A stretch of 38,098 nt of DNA from Paratrimastix pyriformis (GCA_027972325.1 JAPMOS010000263.1:1-38098); one strand, 5' to 3'; positions 1 through 9,909 are shown, counted from the stretch's first letter. Numbers and translations are program-made. Notes: a model not told the origin generated them from the letters alone.

Positions 1-59
1 GCTACTGGGCTAACTCAATGAAATAGTGAACAGTGATAGCAGTTGATTAACATGTAAAG

Positions 60-228
60 GTATTTGAAGAAAAATAATTATCTATAGTTAGTATATAGAG
101 AATGGTGATAAGCATCCAGTTAAGATTGATAGGCGCGAACTCGGAGTTGATTAAGCTCATGGTGATGAATATTTCACTGTTACAATAACTAAGAAGAAAG
201 GAGATGAGAGTGACGATTCACAATAGTG
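60..228 (+). pseudogene. Fragment of an unidentified gene at the left edge
   Basis: A TCTA-type box at 81-84 is followed by short open stretches with lysine- and acid-rich coding character, ending in a stop near 226-228. It reads like the remains of a small gene of the virus-like element, lying next to the integrase. No family is recognised. The call rests on the promoter-like box and amino-acid character only. Confidence 0.25.
80..97 (+). promoter_or_regulatory. TCTA box at the left edge, 18-bp match to 21964-21981
   Basis: ATCTATAGTTAGTATATA matches the minus strand at 21964-21981 base for base. It lies before the broken gene fragment at the left edge. It is either an unusually well conserved promoter or part of a pair of inverted end sequences. 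Confidence 0.5.
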
Positions 229-276
229 TATGAAAATGAATATTTCCATTAACGAATATGCATTATATTATCTGTG

Positions 277-1225
277 TCAATACCTTCTCGAGTCAGTCTT
301 CGTTTGACGAGTCTTTTCTTCTGTGTCATCAATCTTCTTGACAGCTTTTTCAGTGCTCTCCTTCTCGATGATTTCAACCTTCTTCAACTCATATTGTTTG
401 TAGTGTTTTTCAACAGTTCTCCAGACTTCAGGTTCTTGAGAACATACTTTTACCATCGAATGAGTCAATGATATAGACAGCGAGAGAATACCTTTAGCGA
501 ATGCGGAACAGCACGAACATGGTCACCAATATTATAAATACGTTCTATTTGAGTGATTGTTTGTTTGTATCATGGTTGTTGAACACATTATAAGGTGTTG
601 CTTTAATGGTTCTGTGGTAATCATTGTTGTAAGAAGATACCAAATCAGGAAGAACTTTAGTCAATCAGGTCAGAAGAGACGCCAACGTTGTAGTTTGAGA
701 GCAATTGTACGATTGAATCGTTCAACACTATTCTTGATTTTCAGGGTCACTGAAATGAGCCACAACATGATTATCAGTCATCCATTTGACATATTGTTTA
801 GCTTGGAATTCATTGTCACAGTTGATGTTTTCAGGAGTACCTTTTAAGTCATCATGGAAGATACTTTTAATTGCTTTGAGAACCTCAGTGGGCTTTCTTG
901 TTTTAAGTGGACGACAGGCAGCATAACGAGAGTACACATCAATAACACAGAGGATGTTCTCGAATCCAGTTCTCGTCTTAAAACGATCATAGATGATGAT
1001 ATCCATCTGAACACATGCGAGAGCAGTATGAGCCACAATCGTGTTGAACTTTTTGGGTTTTCTATCTTCTTTCATGATTTGATAATCAGGTGTCTTATTT
1101 AGCACGTTTTGGACAGCATCTAAGGTGATTTTCTTGTCATCTTGTTTGAGTTTTCGATACAATTTAGGAGCAGAAACAAAGCCCGTTTTAGGATTGCTAT
1201 AAGCATTTTGAATGGTCTTTTCCAT
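277..1225 (-). pseudogene. Retroviral-type (rve) integrase of the virus-like element
   Basis: Maverick/Polinton integrases are DDE enzymes that insert the element into host DNA. The N-terminal part has a helix-turn-helix-like stretch (RKLKQDDKKITLDAVQNVLN) followed by the catalytic core. There the pattern MDIIIYD, then LCVIDVYSRY, then INCDNE and SDPENQE gives the expected order of acidic residues (about 728-1100). A lysine-rich tail lies at 277-468. The gene sits at one end of the element and reads outward, divergent from the polymerase, with a TCTA box about 50 bp upstream. It is broken, with a few breaks. The rve assignment is clear from motif order; specificity for Maverick rather than other rve elements comes from the neighbouring genes. 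Confidence 0.8.
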
Positions 1226-1294
1226 TAGTATAATGAAGTTATAAAATTAAAAGTGACTTAGAGAAACCTTAAATTTATAGATTAATAAAATATT

Positions 1295-4200
1295 ATGAAA
1301 AAAATTTTATCTCACACTACTATAGACATGACAACTAAAACCGCAAATCCATTTGTTGCATTTGATGGACTCTCAGATGAAGAGGCGAAGAAGTTGTTCG
1401 AAGAATACATAAATAAACGGCAGGCAACGTCACCAAAACAGGAAAAGAAGGAAAAGAAAGAAAAGAAAGAAGTGAAGATTGCACAAGAAGAAGTTATTGA
1501 TGTAGATGCCTTATCAACAAAAGGAGCAGAAAACGTCGAAGATGAGTTTGGAAAAATAGCACAATATGAAGTGGTAGAATGCAAAAAAGCTATGAAAGGT
1601 TTCATGAAGAACTATTCTATTATGAACCATGGAAAGATCGAGGCAACTGACTACAAACAAAGTGTCGAGAGGTGTTTTGTGGACACTGAAGGAATGATAA
1701 AAAAGATATTATATGAAGAGATGAAGGGAGGACAGTTCAAACTGAACATCGTGTTGAAATGTCAGTTCACCAAAGAAGACAAGTCAATGTATGGACACTT
1801 TTCATCAGGCAGCATTCGAATTCTCGGTAAGAAAGACATTGAAGAAGGAATTGGGAATGCAGTGTCGAGAATCCAAGAGCTCGTGGACAATTTTGTTAAC
1901 AATGGAAGTGCATGGGTCCTAAAACGTATTGAGAATGTGTTTTGAATGTAGCCTCATACAAGCCAATGCGTGGAAGCAGTTACATTGAATTACCAGAGGT
2001 ATTGAACCAGAAAGCATTGATAAATATTCAGAATGATGACAATGAGTGTTTTAAATGGAGTGTTTTAGCAACATTGCATCCAGTTGATGTGCATCCGGAG
2101 AGTGAAGCAATACATGAAGTATGACAATGAGCTCGACTTTAAGGGCATTCATTTTCCAATGGAAATTGACAGTATACCACGATTTGAAGCTAAAAATAAC
2201 ATAGCCATCAATGTGATCGAGCATCATATCACAACAAAAAGGTTAAGAAGGAGAAGACATCAGTTGTCTTCAATCCATTGTATGTCTCACCAATTTGGAA
2301 TACGGCTAAAACAGTAGTCAATATGCTACGTATAACAGAGCTCGATGAGAATACAGAGGTGATGAAAGGAGAAGGATGTGAGAAGACAGAAACCAACTCA
2401 CATTATGTGTTGATTAAAGATTTGTCTCGTCTCTTAAGTTCAAGCCAGAACAGTCACAGTATTTTTGTCTGAACTGTATGCATGGATTTTGGAATGAAAG
2501 CCTGTTGCAAAGGCATAAACCAGTGTGCTATGAGCATGAATGTTGTCAAGCATGGTTACCAATAGAAGAAGATGCTCATGTCGAATTCAAGCATATATCA
2601 AAATCAGTGAAGCAACCTTTTGCGATTTATGCAGATTTCGAAGCACTCACAACACCAATTGATGATGATGACGATGAGAAAAAATAAAAGCAGCATATCA
2701 GCACCATAATGTGTGTTCATATGCATACAAAGTTGTCAGTAATTATCCAGAGTTTGAGAGACCAATACAATTGTATCGTGGTGAAGGAGCAGTTGAGCAT
2801 TTCTTAAAATCCATCATCGAAGAGCGTAAAACGATACTGAAGATAGTCAAAAGGAACTGTGAGATGAACTTATCGAAGGAACAACAAAAGAGTTTGATAA
2901 AGCCACTGTGTGTCATATTTGTGGACGAGAGATTGAAGATGAATCAGATAAAGTGAGAGACCATGATCATATTACGGGTGAATATCGAGGGCAGCACATA
3001 ATGGATGTAACTTATTATTCAGTCTGAAGAATTACAAGGTACCAGTTTTCTTTCACAATCTAAAGGGTTATGATTCTCACCTCTTAATGCAAGAAATAGG
3101 GAACTTTAGTGAGAAAATTACATGCTTAGCATTGACTGAAGAGAAGTATCTGTCGTTCTCGATGGATGGAAATATAGAGTTCAAAGACAGTTTTGCATTC
3201 ATGACAGAATCATTGGATAAATTATCAGAGAACTTAGGAAGAACAACTACGATGATTTTATCAGAACAAAAGCAGATTGGGAAGGAATCAGTGAAGAGAA
3301 CCTGAAACTTTTATGCCAGAAGGGTGTTTATCCATATGACTATTTGAACACAATGGAGAAGTTCGATGAGACTGAATTGCCACCAAAGGAAGCATTTTAC
3401 AGTAAACTAAACGATAAAGCCATATCTGATGAAGATTATGCACATGCACAGACAGTATGGAACACATTTGAATGTGAAACGTTAGGTGATTATCATGACA
3501 TATACCTTAAAACTGATGTGTTACTATTAGCAGATGTCTTCGAAAAGTTTCGTAGCATGTGTATAAAAAATTACGGGCTCGATCCGGTATGTTACGTGTC
3601 ATTACCAGCAATGTCATGGGATGCGGCACTGAAGCGTTCGAAGGTGGAGTTAGACTTATTTAATGACACACAAATGGACATGCATTTGTTTATTGAGAAG
3701 GGTATTCGAGGAGGGATTTCAATGATAACGAACAGATATTGTCAAGCCAACAACAAGTACATGAAGACATACAACAAAGAGGGCAAAACGGTGTACATTC
3801 TGTATCTCGATGCTAACAACCTTTACGGCAAAGCAATGAGTTATAGACTACCAACGACTGATTTTCAATGGGAAAAGAACGTAAGCAAGTTCACGAAGAG
3901 CAAGATAATGTCATTAGACAAGAATGGAGATAGAGGCTACATATTAGAAGTGGATTTATCATATCCAAAAGAACTACATGACATGCACAATGATTATCCA
4001 TTAGCACCATGCAAGAAGGTTGTAGAAGATGAAAAGTTATCTGAATACCAGAAGTTGTTGAAGACGAATTTAAGCCTAAAGCAGGCAAAAGTTGAGAAGT
4101 TGATTTGTGATTTTGAAGACAAGACTGATTATGTTGTGCATTATCGTGCACTCCAGCTATATTTGAGTTTAGGAATGGAACTGAAAGCAGTCAAAAGAGT

Positions 4201-5205
4201 GATGAGTTTTAAACAAGATGATTGGTTAGAAGACTACATAGGATTCAATACCAACGAGCGTTCAAAAACAAAGAATGAATTCGAGAAGGCACTATTCAAA
4301 TTAGCCAACAATGCAGTCTTTGGAAAAACCATGCAGAACAATCGTTCTCACATCAACTTTACACTAACATCCAGTGAGGAGAAGGCACGTAAGCTCGTAG
4401 CCAAGCCAAATTATGAGAAGACAGTGATATTTGGAGATAAACTCGTAGGCATACATGCAAGACAGACATCAGTCAAATTGAACATGCCAATAGCAGTTGG
4501 GCAATCAATATTAGACTTATCCAAGATGCACATGTATGACTTTTACTACAACACACTCAAAGCAAAGTATGGAGACAAAGTCAAATTGCTATTCACAGAT
4601 ACTGACAGTTTATGTGTTGCAGTGGAGACAGAAGACATATATGAAGATATGAAAGAATTTGAAGACGAACTCGATACATCCAATTATCCAGAGGACAATG
4701 CGCTATTCAGCGAAAAGAACATTGCCAAGATTGGAAAGTTCAAGGATGAAGCCAAAGGCAAGCAAATCATAGAGTTCTGTGGATTACGTTCGAAGATGTA
4801 TTCATATGTCATAGAAGGTGATGAAGAGAAGCATGCCAAATGCAAAGGTGTGAAGAAGTCAGCAATTAAACAGGAATTATCACACAAAGGTTCATGGACT
4901 GTTTGAACTCAGAATGTCTGAAGCCAAAACGCAAACAGAATGATGAAGAGATTGATGAAGAGATTGACGAAGAGATGAAGAAAAAGAATGAAGAGATGGA
5001 GAAAAAGAATGATGAAGAGATTGATAAGGCACATCCTAAGGTGAAGTTCTGTGCAATTCAAAGCAAATATCACCAACTCTATGCAGTATCAGTGAACAAG
5101 TTTGCATTGTGCTCTTATGATGATAAAAGGTATCTCAGAAACAAGACTGATAGTTACGCTTATGGACATTACCGGATTAAAATGGAGCAATCGAAGACTA
5201 AGTGA
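1295..5205 (+). pseudogene. Protein-primed family B DNA polymerase (pPolB)
   Basis: This is the replicative polymerase of the element; family members copy linear DNA using a terminal protein as primer. The N-terminal region (1295-1945) is lysine/glutamate-rich and then carries the domain that usually precedes the exonuclease. Around 1970-2200 lies the GSSYIELP / CFKWSVLA signature of Polinton and virophage polymerases. A Cys/His cluster lies near 2470-2550 and the exonuclease motif YADFEAL near 2630. The palm motifs are clear: LDANNLYG near 3808-3830, LANNAVFGK near 4303-4330, and TDTDS at 4595-4609. The typical C-terminal end (KYHQLYAVSVNKFAL, DDKRY, AYGHY) lies at 5060-5185, after an acidic repeat-rich insert at 4930-5030. 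Total length of about 3.9 kb is normal for the group. It is broken, with about half a dozen breaks. Confidence 0.9.
4930..5030 (+). repeat. GATGAAGAGAT-type minisatellite-like stretch in the polymerase
   Basis: Short tandem units around GATGAAGAGATTGA and AAGAATGAAGAGATGGAG encode repeated acidic and lysine residues just before the conserved C-terminal motif of the polymerase. Slippage is the likely origin. The tract lies in a linker-like position, so it would probably be tolerated. Confidence 0.6.
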
Positions 5206-5227
5206 AATTTTATCAGCGTTCATTATT

Positions 5228-5434
5228 ATGGAACCATATCAACAGTCAACATTTGACAAGATGAATGCTAAACTGACATCAATTGAACGCTCAATGAAAG
5301 ACATAACTAACCTATTAGAGGCATTATTAGAAGAAACTGTTGTGTATGGAGAGTTACAGAAACAGTGCAGAGAGCAAAGCAGGAGATACAATTTGGAAGC
5401 ACCATCCGAAAATCAAAAAATGAAAGTGACTTAA
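5228..5434 (+). CDS. Small coiled-coil protein, function unknown
   Basis: This is a 68-residue open frame starting MEPYQQSTFDKMNAKLTSIE. It begins just after the polymerase end and stops about 40 bp before the GIY-YIG gene. The spacing of Met, Leu and Ile across residues 10-45 (MNAKLTSIERSMKDITNLLE and on) suggests one long amphipathic helix or coiled coil, followed by a polar tail. No TCTA box is obvious, so it may be transcribed with the polymerase. The start was chosen because the upstream part of the open frame overlaps the polymerase. No family is recognised; a chance frame cannot be excluded. Confidence 0.4.
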   Translation: MEPYQQSTFDKMNAKLTSIERSMKDITNLLEALLEETVVYGELQKQCREQSRRYNLEAPSENQKMKVT

Positions 5435-5451
5435 ATACAGTTGAAATATTA

Positions 5452-5455
5452 TCTA
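5452..5455 (+). promoter_or_regulatory. TCTA box upstream of the GIY-YIG gene
   Basis: TCTA lies in the AT-rich context ATATTATCTAATACTATAG, 19 bp before the ATG at 5474. It matches the late-promoter core known from Cafeteria roenbergensis virus and mavirus; use as a promoter here is inferred. Confidence 0.5.
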
Positions 5456-5473
5456 ATACTATAGTATAGTAAA

Positions 5474-6163
5474 ATGAAATACTACATATATAAGATAGTC
5501 AACACTGTTGAGCCGAATGAATTGTATATAGGTTCAACTAAGAACATCCGTTCGAGATGGGCAGTGCATAAAACACATGTCAAGAGTGGATGCACACATA
5601 TGCTTTACAGCAGAATGAGAGAGGTAGGAGTTGACAAGTTCACCATTGAAGAAATTGAAGCAATTTGTGATTGTGAGAACATTAAAGAGATAGAAGAGAA
5701 ATACATCAAAGAATACACAGAAAAGGGATTCAAGATGTTGAACATGATTAAAGCATGCCGAACTGAAGATGAGCGCAAAGAATATCAACAGGAGAAATAC
5801 AAGAAGACCTTTTGCAAAGATTTGTCGAACTATAAGCCGAGAGAATACAAGAAGAAGGAGAAATATGTGAAAGGAGCAAGGACTCAAGTAATAGTGACAA
5901 ATAAGACAGATGGTACGAAAACAATATACAAGTCACTATATGCATGCAGTGTAGCATTGAAATTGAATCCAAATCAGGTTAAACAAAGATGTGAGAGCAG
6001 TTTTACGTTTGATGACCTCGTATTTGAGTATGGAGAGTCAAAGAAGCTCTTACCTCCACAACTCAGGAAGACATTGAACAGTTTGCAGTCATCAATTACC
6101 TACTTAGGCATTTCAGCTAAGACGAACAAAGAGCAATACAAGCAAATGCTTTTGATAAGATAA
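5474..6163 (+). CDS. GIY-YIG family endonuclease
   Basis: A 229-residue open frame starting MKYYIYKIVN. The N-terminal domain (residues 1-95) shows the family core: YIYKIVN in the GIY position, LYIGSTKNIRSRW in the YIG position with its arginine, and a later glutamate-rich helix ending in KMLNMIKA. The middle is very lysine-rich. Residues 135-185 (QVIVTNKTDGTKTIYKSLYA onward) resemble the NUMOD-like helix-turn-helix DNA-binding module often fused to such nucleases. Such proteins cut DNA and may act in homing, recombination or competition; virophages and Polinton-like viruses often carry one. It appears whole and has its own TCTA box 19 bp upstream. Confidence 0.85.
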   Translation: MKYYIYKIVNTVEPNELYIGSTKNIRSRWAVHKTHVKSGCTHMLYSRMREVGVDKFTIEEIEAICDCENIKEIEEKYIKEYTEKGFKMLNMIKACRTEDERKEYQQEKYKKTFCKDLSNYKPREYKKKEKYVKGARTQVIVTNKTDGTKTIYKSLYACSVALKLNPNQVKQRCESSFTFDDLVFEYGESKKLLPPQLRKTLNSLQSSITYLGISAKTNKEQYKQMLLIR

Positions 6164-7070
6164 AAACCATAAGAAGATACAGAAGGAAGATAAGGATGCT
6201 CTTTATGAGTATCTCATTGATTTCTGAGTTGTTTTGTTTCAATTTTAGCTAATATATCCAATGGATATGTTACTTTTGATGAATTTGAGTAGATATGGCA
6301 CCAAGAAGAGGCAAAAATGAGAAAGTAGTGATTTTTAGATACAGGCTCAAGATGAGCAAAATTTCAATCAGGATCACTGAAGGCTCAGCAAAGTGACATG
6401 AAATAATGCCTATAGCTCAAATTATTTTATAAAAATGGCTTAAAGAATTATGAAATATAGTAATTATGGGTAGTACCACATAAAGGTGCTATTCTATCAA
6501 CCATATACATGCAATGAATGGTAGCACCATTCATTCGAATACATATTGTGCATTGCACAAGAAGCCGACTGAATGGTTGGATGTTTTGATGAGAAGCCAT
6601 GCAGTGATTAAATAATGACGGGAACACATTCAGATATCAATTGTGTTTCGCAGCGTTGTTTTCTCATGAATTGAGCTTAGCATCAAATGAATTTTGTTCA
6701 AATAGAACCGGAAGCACTGATAAGCGCTAAAAGTGTTTCGCAGGCTATCACTGAACAGAATACATCCATGGAATCATGTAAGTTGCTTAGAAGGCAAAAA
6801 GTACCAATATGAAGAGCAGTAACGGTAACATAGTTTCAGTTACGTGTGAACTTACAGTTCATATCGTCCGTGCTTTTTTGCACGTCACTACGAACCCGGG
6901 ATTTCAAGTGACCACAAATCCTTCCGCCCGAGAGTATCGTAGCGAACAACTATTGTTACGCAGCATTGCTTTTCAAGTGTACTTTTTAGCCTTTGCAGTG
7001 TTTAATATGTGGATGCTTAAGTTCAAGCAGCCACTCTATTTTAACTTTTGTTGTTTTTGATTTAATATAA
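6164..7070. other. AT-rich intergenic gap without a convincing gene
   Basis: About 900 bp follow the nuclease gene without a supported reading frame. The 83-codon frame at 6809-7060 has no viral-like composition or family signal. The stretch holds a perfect hairpin at 6513-6535 and two short copies of GTGTTTCGCAG near 6647 and 6739. It could be a decayed gene or a control region between two expression units. Confidence 0.5.
6513..6535. repeat. Perfect hairpin AATGAATGGT / ACCATTCATT
   Basis: Ten-base arms flank a three-base loop (AGC). Closely similar palindromes lie at 13527-13549 and 15736-15762, and a partial one near 14570-14590. The recurrence within one element points to a shared function such as RNA 3'-end formation, but none is demonstrated. 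Confidence 0.6.
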
Positions 7071-7074
7071 TCTA
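7071..7074 (+). promoter_or_regulatory. TCTA box upstream of the VLTF3-like gene
   Basis: TCTA in the context ATATAATCTATTGTTATATT lies 18 bp before the ATG at 7089. It is the same arrangement as at the GIY-YIG and fibre genes. Confidence 0.5.
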
Positions 7075-7088
7075 TTGTTATATTAATC

Positions 7089-7604
7089 ATGAAGGAGATG
7101 GATGAGAAAGCAGAGAGAAAGCGTCTGATGCAGTTATCATTGGACTTATATAGGCAGGAAGTTGAGAATGAGCCAAAAGAACCAGAATGGAAGTGTTGTG
7201 ATAAACCCGATGCAGTTACAACACCAGAAGGTTTAAATGTCTGTCAGAACTGTGGATGTGTATTAGAGACGCCATTTGTATGTAATTTTCAGGAAGAGCG
7301 AGCAGCACGAAATAAGTCACATTATGTGCCATATAAACCATCGAATTATTTCAACCAGGTGTTTAGCAAGGTGGTACATTATCAGATAGCACCAACAGTC
7401 AGGGAAAGCATGAAGAGGCAGTTTGCTAAGATAAAAGACAGGTTAGCCATCAGTAAGTATAGAATGAATTACAAGTTCATCATATACAAATTATTACAGG
7501 CTAATGGTATTGAAGATAAGAAGTTATACAAAAGAATTTGTGTCAATCGAGAGTTCATAAAGAAGTATGAGAAGAAGTGGAATGAGCTTAAATTAGGGAG
7601 TTAA
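7089..7604 (+). CDS. VLTF3-like (poxvirus A2-like) zinc-ribbon late transcription factor
   Basis: A 171-residue protein with a zinc ribbon at residues 36-60: CC near WKCCDKPD, then VCQNCGCVLETP, the spacing of TFIIB and viral late factor ribbons. After the ribbon comes YKPSNYFNQVFSKV and then APTVRESMKRQF. This parallels the Y-K-R-x-N-H-F block and following helix of NCLDV VLTF3 proteins, which drive late gene transcription. A further helix (MNYKFIIYKLLQANGIED) parallels their conserved C-terminal helix. The protein is shorter than most giant-virus homologues. It appears whole, with a TCTA box 18 bp upstream. Its stop codon overlaps that of the convergent gene in the tetranucleotide TTAA. A generic TFIIB-like ribbon protein is the main alternative. 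Confidence 0.55.
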   Translation: MKEMDEKAERKRLMQLSLDLYRQEVENEPKEPEWKCCDKPDAVTTPEGLNVCQNCGCVLETPFVCNFQEERAARNKSHYVPYKPSNYFNQVFSKVVHYQIAPTVRESMKRQFAKIKDRLAISKYRMNYKFIIYKLLQANGIEDKKLYKRICVNREFIKKYEKKWNELKLGS

Positions 7605-8518
7605 GCGGTGAGTGATTTCATCGACATAAGATTTGACACTTGACGAAGCAATGTGCTTTTATCGAGGACTTTTGTATTGGTGATGATGCCGGAAATAGAT
7701 GTAGCGATGTTAGATACAGTTTCAGATGCATCAGGAAGCATTAAACTGAGTTCATACTTATTGGTTGACACGACAGTCTTATCATTCTTTACGACATACA
7801 GCTCGAAGTACCGGATGAACTTATAGATAATGTTGTTGTATTTCACATTCATCACACAGATATCAATAATGTTGTTTGCTTTGATAGCTTGTAGTATTAA
7901 ATCGTAGGTGATGCCATTATACTTATCATTTTGATATACAACGCTCCACATTTTGATAAAGCCGAGCCATTCATTTTCGAAATTTTGCATCCGTTCAGTC
8001 ACCTTTTTCTTTAGGATACCCCAGCATGAATTGACAGATGATTCATACTTGTTGATGTAACGTTTCATCTTTTGTATCTCATCGACGAGTCCACTATTTT
8101 GTGATACATCACACACGACAGATTCAACGAGCAGCTTATCGAGTTTGTATTTAAACACCTCCTCAATGAATCCACCGAGTTCAGCCATGGAATCCACATC
8201 GTCATCGAACTGTAAGTCGCGCCCGGAATTGTTCAGAAGAGGGTAAATCCATTTCATGTAACGCTCAAATGATTGGAAGATGACAGGTTGTTTGAACACA
8301 TCAGATAACTCATACCATTCTTTCTTAATGAACACAGTTTGTCCACTGTCGAATCTTATCTTCACAACATTCTGTGCTAAGCTTTCATCTTGTTTAGCAA
8401 TAGCATCATCATAAGGCGTTAGAATCACTTTGTTAGGGTGATGTAGTTCTTGAAGAGTATCATTTAGTTGATTTTCATTCACAGTTTCAACTGTTCTGTG
8501 CATGGTTGTCAATACCAT
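7601..8518 (-). CDS. Hypothetical virus-like protein, 305 residues
   Basis: A whole open frame starting MVLTTMHRTVETVNENQLND, with a TCTA box 6 bp upstream on its strand. It is mostly helical in character, has no signal peptide or membrane segment, and has an aromatic-rich middle (WGILKKKVTERMQNFENEWL; MWSVVYQNDKYNG). The C-terminus is Ser/Thr-rich. It is convergent with the VLTF3-like gene and upstream-adjacent to a second minus-strand gene, in what looks like a structural-gene cluster. No family is recognised. A virion or scaffold role is only a positional guess. Confidence 0.7.
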   Translation of the reverse strand: MVLTTMHRTVETVNENQLNDTLQELHHPNKVILTPYDDAIAKQDESLAQNVVKIRFDSGQTVFIKKEWYELSDVFKQPVIFQSFERYMKWIYPLLNNSGRDLQFDDDVDSMAELGGFIEEVFKYKLDKLLVESVVCDVSQNSGLVDEIQKMKRYINKYESSVNSCWGILKKKVTERMQNFENEWLGFIKMWSVVYQNDKYNGITYDLILQAIKANNIIDICVMNVKYNNIIYKFIRYFELYVVKNDKTVVSTNKYELSLMLPDASETVSNIATSISGIITNTKVLDKSTLLRQVSNLMSMKSLTA

Positions 8519-8523
8519 ACAAA

Positions 8524-8527
8524 TAGA
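8524..8527 (-). promoter_or_regulatory. TCTA box of the 305-residue gene
   Basis: On the minus strand the context is AAGAATTTCTATTTGTATGG, with TCTA just 5-9 bp before the ATG at 8518. It is unusually close to the start, implying a very short leader if it is used. Confidence 0.4.
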
Positions 8528-8553
8528 AATTCTTACTTTTGCAATGAATGGTA

Positions 8554-9219
8554 TTACCGTTTCCCTCCACGTAATCGTGTTTTGGACCGTAAGTTGTACT
8601 CTTTTTGCGGTTGTGGCTTATGGGCTTTTGGTTGTCTCTTGCCTTTTGCAGCATGCATCTGTTGTTTTGTCTCAGCGACTGTCTCATACTTTGAACCAAA
8701 TAGTTTAGTGACATTTCGACTACCTTTAGCGTGTGACACGACGTTGTACTCATGTTCCATATCAGCAATCACATCAGGGCTCAAATCAAAGACTTGGGCT
8801 TTTAACTCACGAAATGCTTGAGGTGTCACACGAATAAAGTTCTGTTTGGCAAAGATTGTTGTGTTAAAGATACGAGAAGGAACATATGGTGTGAGTTGTC
8901 TGACGGTTTCAATGATTTGAGTTTGTGTGTATCCACCTTTCATGTATTCATAAAAATTCCTTTCATCTTCAAAGCGTTGCTCCTCTTTTGTTCGAGGTCG
9001 TACACGTTCTTTTCGTTCTTCTTCAGGCACCTCAGGCTCGTCATCATGAGGAATTATGCTATCATCGATTTCAGGGTTCCTCGACAGTGTGCCAATCAAT
9101 GGAACCATGAAATCTTTGTTGTACTTTTGTTTCATCATACAGGCTTTTGCCACTTTTGCCATGAAAAGCAGTTCTGATTGACTCATCTGACATAATATAC
9201 ATTTGAAATTACTTTCCAT
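8554..9219 (-). CDS. Hypothetical virion-type protein with basic C-terminus and LRGG motif
   Basis: A 221-residue open frame starting MESNFKCILCQMSQSELLFM. The middle (residues 50-90) is acidic and charged (DDEPEVPEEERKERVRP). Residues 95-170 are mixed helical. The C-terminal 50 residues are strongly basic and end in NLRSKTRLRGGKR. Basic tails are common in proteins that contact packaged DNA. LRGG followed by another residue matches the L-x-G-G cleavage consensus known for adenovirus-type maturation proteases. It starts inside the end of the preceding minus-strand gene (11-bp overlap) and has a TCTA box 15 bp upstream. No family is recognised. Confidence 0.65.
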   Translation of the reverse strand: MESNFKCILCQMSQSELLFMAKVAKACMMKQKYNKDFMVPLIGTLSRNPEIDDSIIPHDDEPEVPEEERKERVRPRTKEEQRFEDERNFYEYMKGGYTQTQIIETVRQLTPYVPSRIFNTTIFAKQNFIRVTPQAFRELKAQVFDLSPDVIADMEHEYNVVSHAKGSRNVTKLFGSKYETVAETKQQMHAAKGKRQPKAHKPQPQKEYNLRSKTRLRGGKR

Positions 9220-9904
9220 TTTGTTTGTTCATATAGATAAAGCCTCCAACCACTAAGACAGCAGCAATTGCAATCAATGCAGTAGTATTATCAGCAGTTT
9301 GTCCAATGTCGTGTTCTTCCTCATCTTTTGTGTGTTGATCCACTTCAGAATATATTTCAGCTAATGAATCATAAACTTGCTTATTGTAGAGTTGATTCGT
9401 AGCAGTTAAGTCGACATCTTCGAGGCTTGATGAAGGAACAAAAGCATCATTAATAACTTGGAAGGAATTGACGACGTCGAAGGAGTTTCTGATGTTTTGC
9501 ATCTGTTGGTTGACACGATTGACATCAACAACGTTCTTTAGCTTCTTAATCATGTCGAGCACGTTAAAGTTGGCGGTAAAGATACCACCTTGGTTTTGCT
9601 TTTCTGATATCTTGTTGAGGATGTCATTGAATGCAGATGTTGCAGATGTTGATTCCAATATCGTTTTGGCTATGATTTGGTTCTTTATGTCATTGGCAAA
9701 AGAAATCTTGACGTTTTTGATGTGAGCTATGTTACGAAAGATTATTTCATTCTTTGCATTAAGAACCACATTGACTTGTTGCATTATGATGTTGGTTTCA
9801 TTGACAGACAGATAGTTCAACAGGTCTTGCCTAATTGAGTTATAACTAATGTTTCCACCCATGTTGTATACAGTACTCATCGAAAATTTCACCTTGTATA
9901 GCAT
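9209..9904 (-). CDS. Probable N-myristoylated virion membrane protein (L1/F9-like architecture)
   Basis: The open frame from 9904 encodes 231 residues, but the methionine at 9862 gives the N-terminus MGGNISYNSIRQDLLNYL. This fits the Met-Gly-x-x-x-Ser/Thr rule for N-myristoylation, so 9209-9862 is the preferred gene. The body is mostly helical, with repeated Asn/Ile/Val pattern and little Cys. Near the end a single hydrophobic span (TTALIAIAAVLVVGGFIYM) is followed by a short polar tail. Myristoylated N-terminus, helical ectodomain and one C-terminal anchor together are the architecture of poxvirus L1/F9 and their giant-virus relatives, virion membrane proteins in entry. No sequence identity to L1 is claimed; the match is architectural. 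The gene looks whole and is divergent from the gene at 9910. Confidence 0.6.
   Translation of the reverse strand: MLYKVKFSMSTVYNMGGNISYNSIRQDLLNYLSVNETNIIMQQVNVVLNAKNEIIFRNIAHIKNVKISFANDIKNQIIAKTILESTSATSAFNDILNKISEKQNQGGIFTANFNVLDMIKKLKNVVDVNRVNQQMQNIRNSFDVVNSFQVINDAFVPSSSLEDVDLTATNQLYNKQVYDSLAEIYSEVDQHTKDEEEHDIGQTADNTTALIAIAAVLVVGGFIYMNKQNGK
9234..9237 (-). promoter_or_regulatory. TCTA box of the 221-residue gene
   Basis: On the minus strand the context is GCTTTATCTATATGAACA, 15 bp before the ATG at 9219. It lies inside the coding end of the upstream gene, as expected for compact viral genomes with per-gene promoters. Confidence 0.45.
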
Positions 9905-9909
9905 TAAGA

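Noticed and set aside
1-700. Possible terminal inverted repeat at the left edge matching the 22.0-22.85 kb tail
   Set aside because: Apart from the 18-bp match reported above, no extended similarity could be seen by eye between the two regions.
6809-7060. 83-codon frame in the AT-rich gap
   Set aside because: No family signal, no TCTA box, Phe/Val-rich composition like a chance frame.
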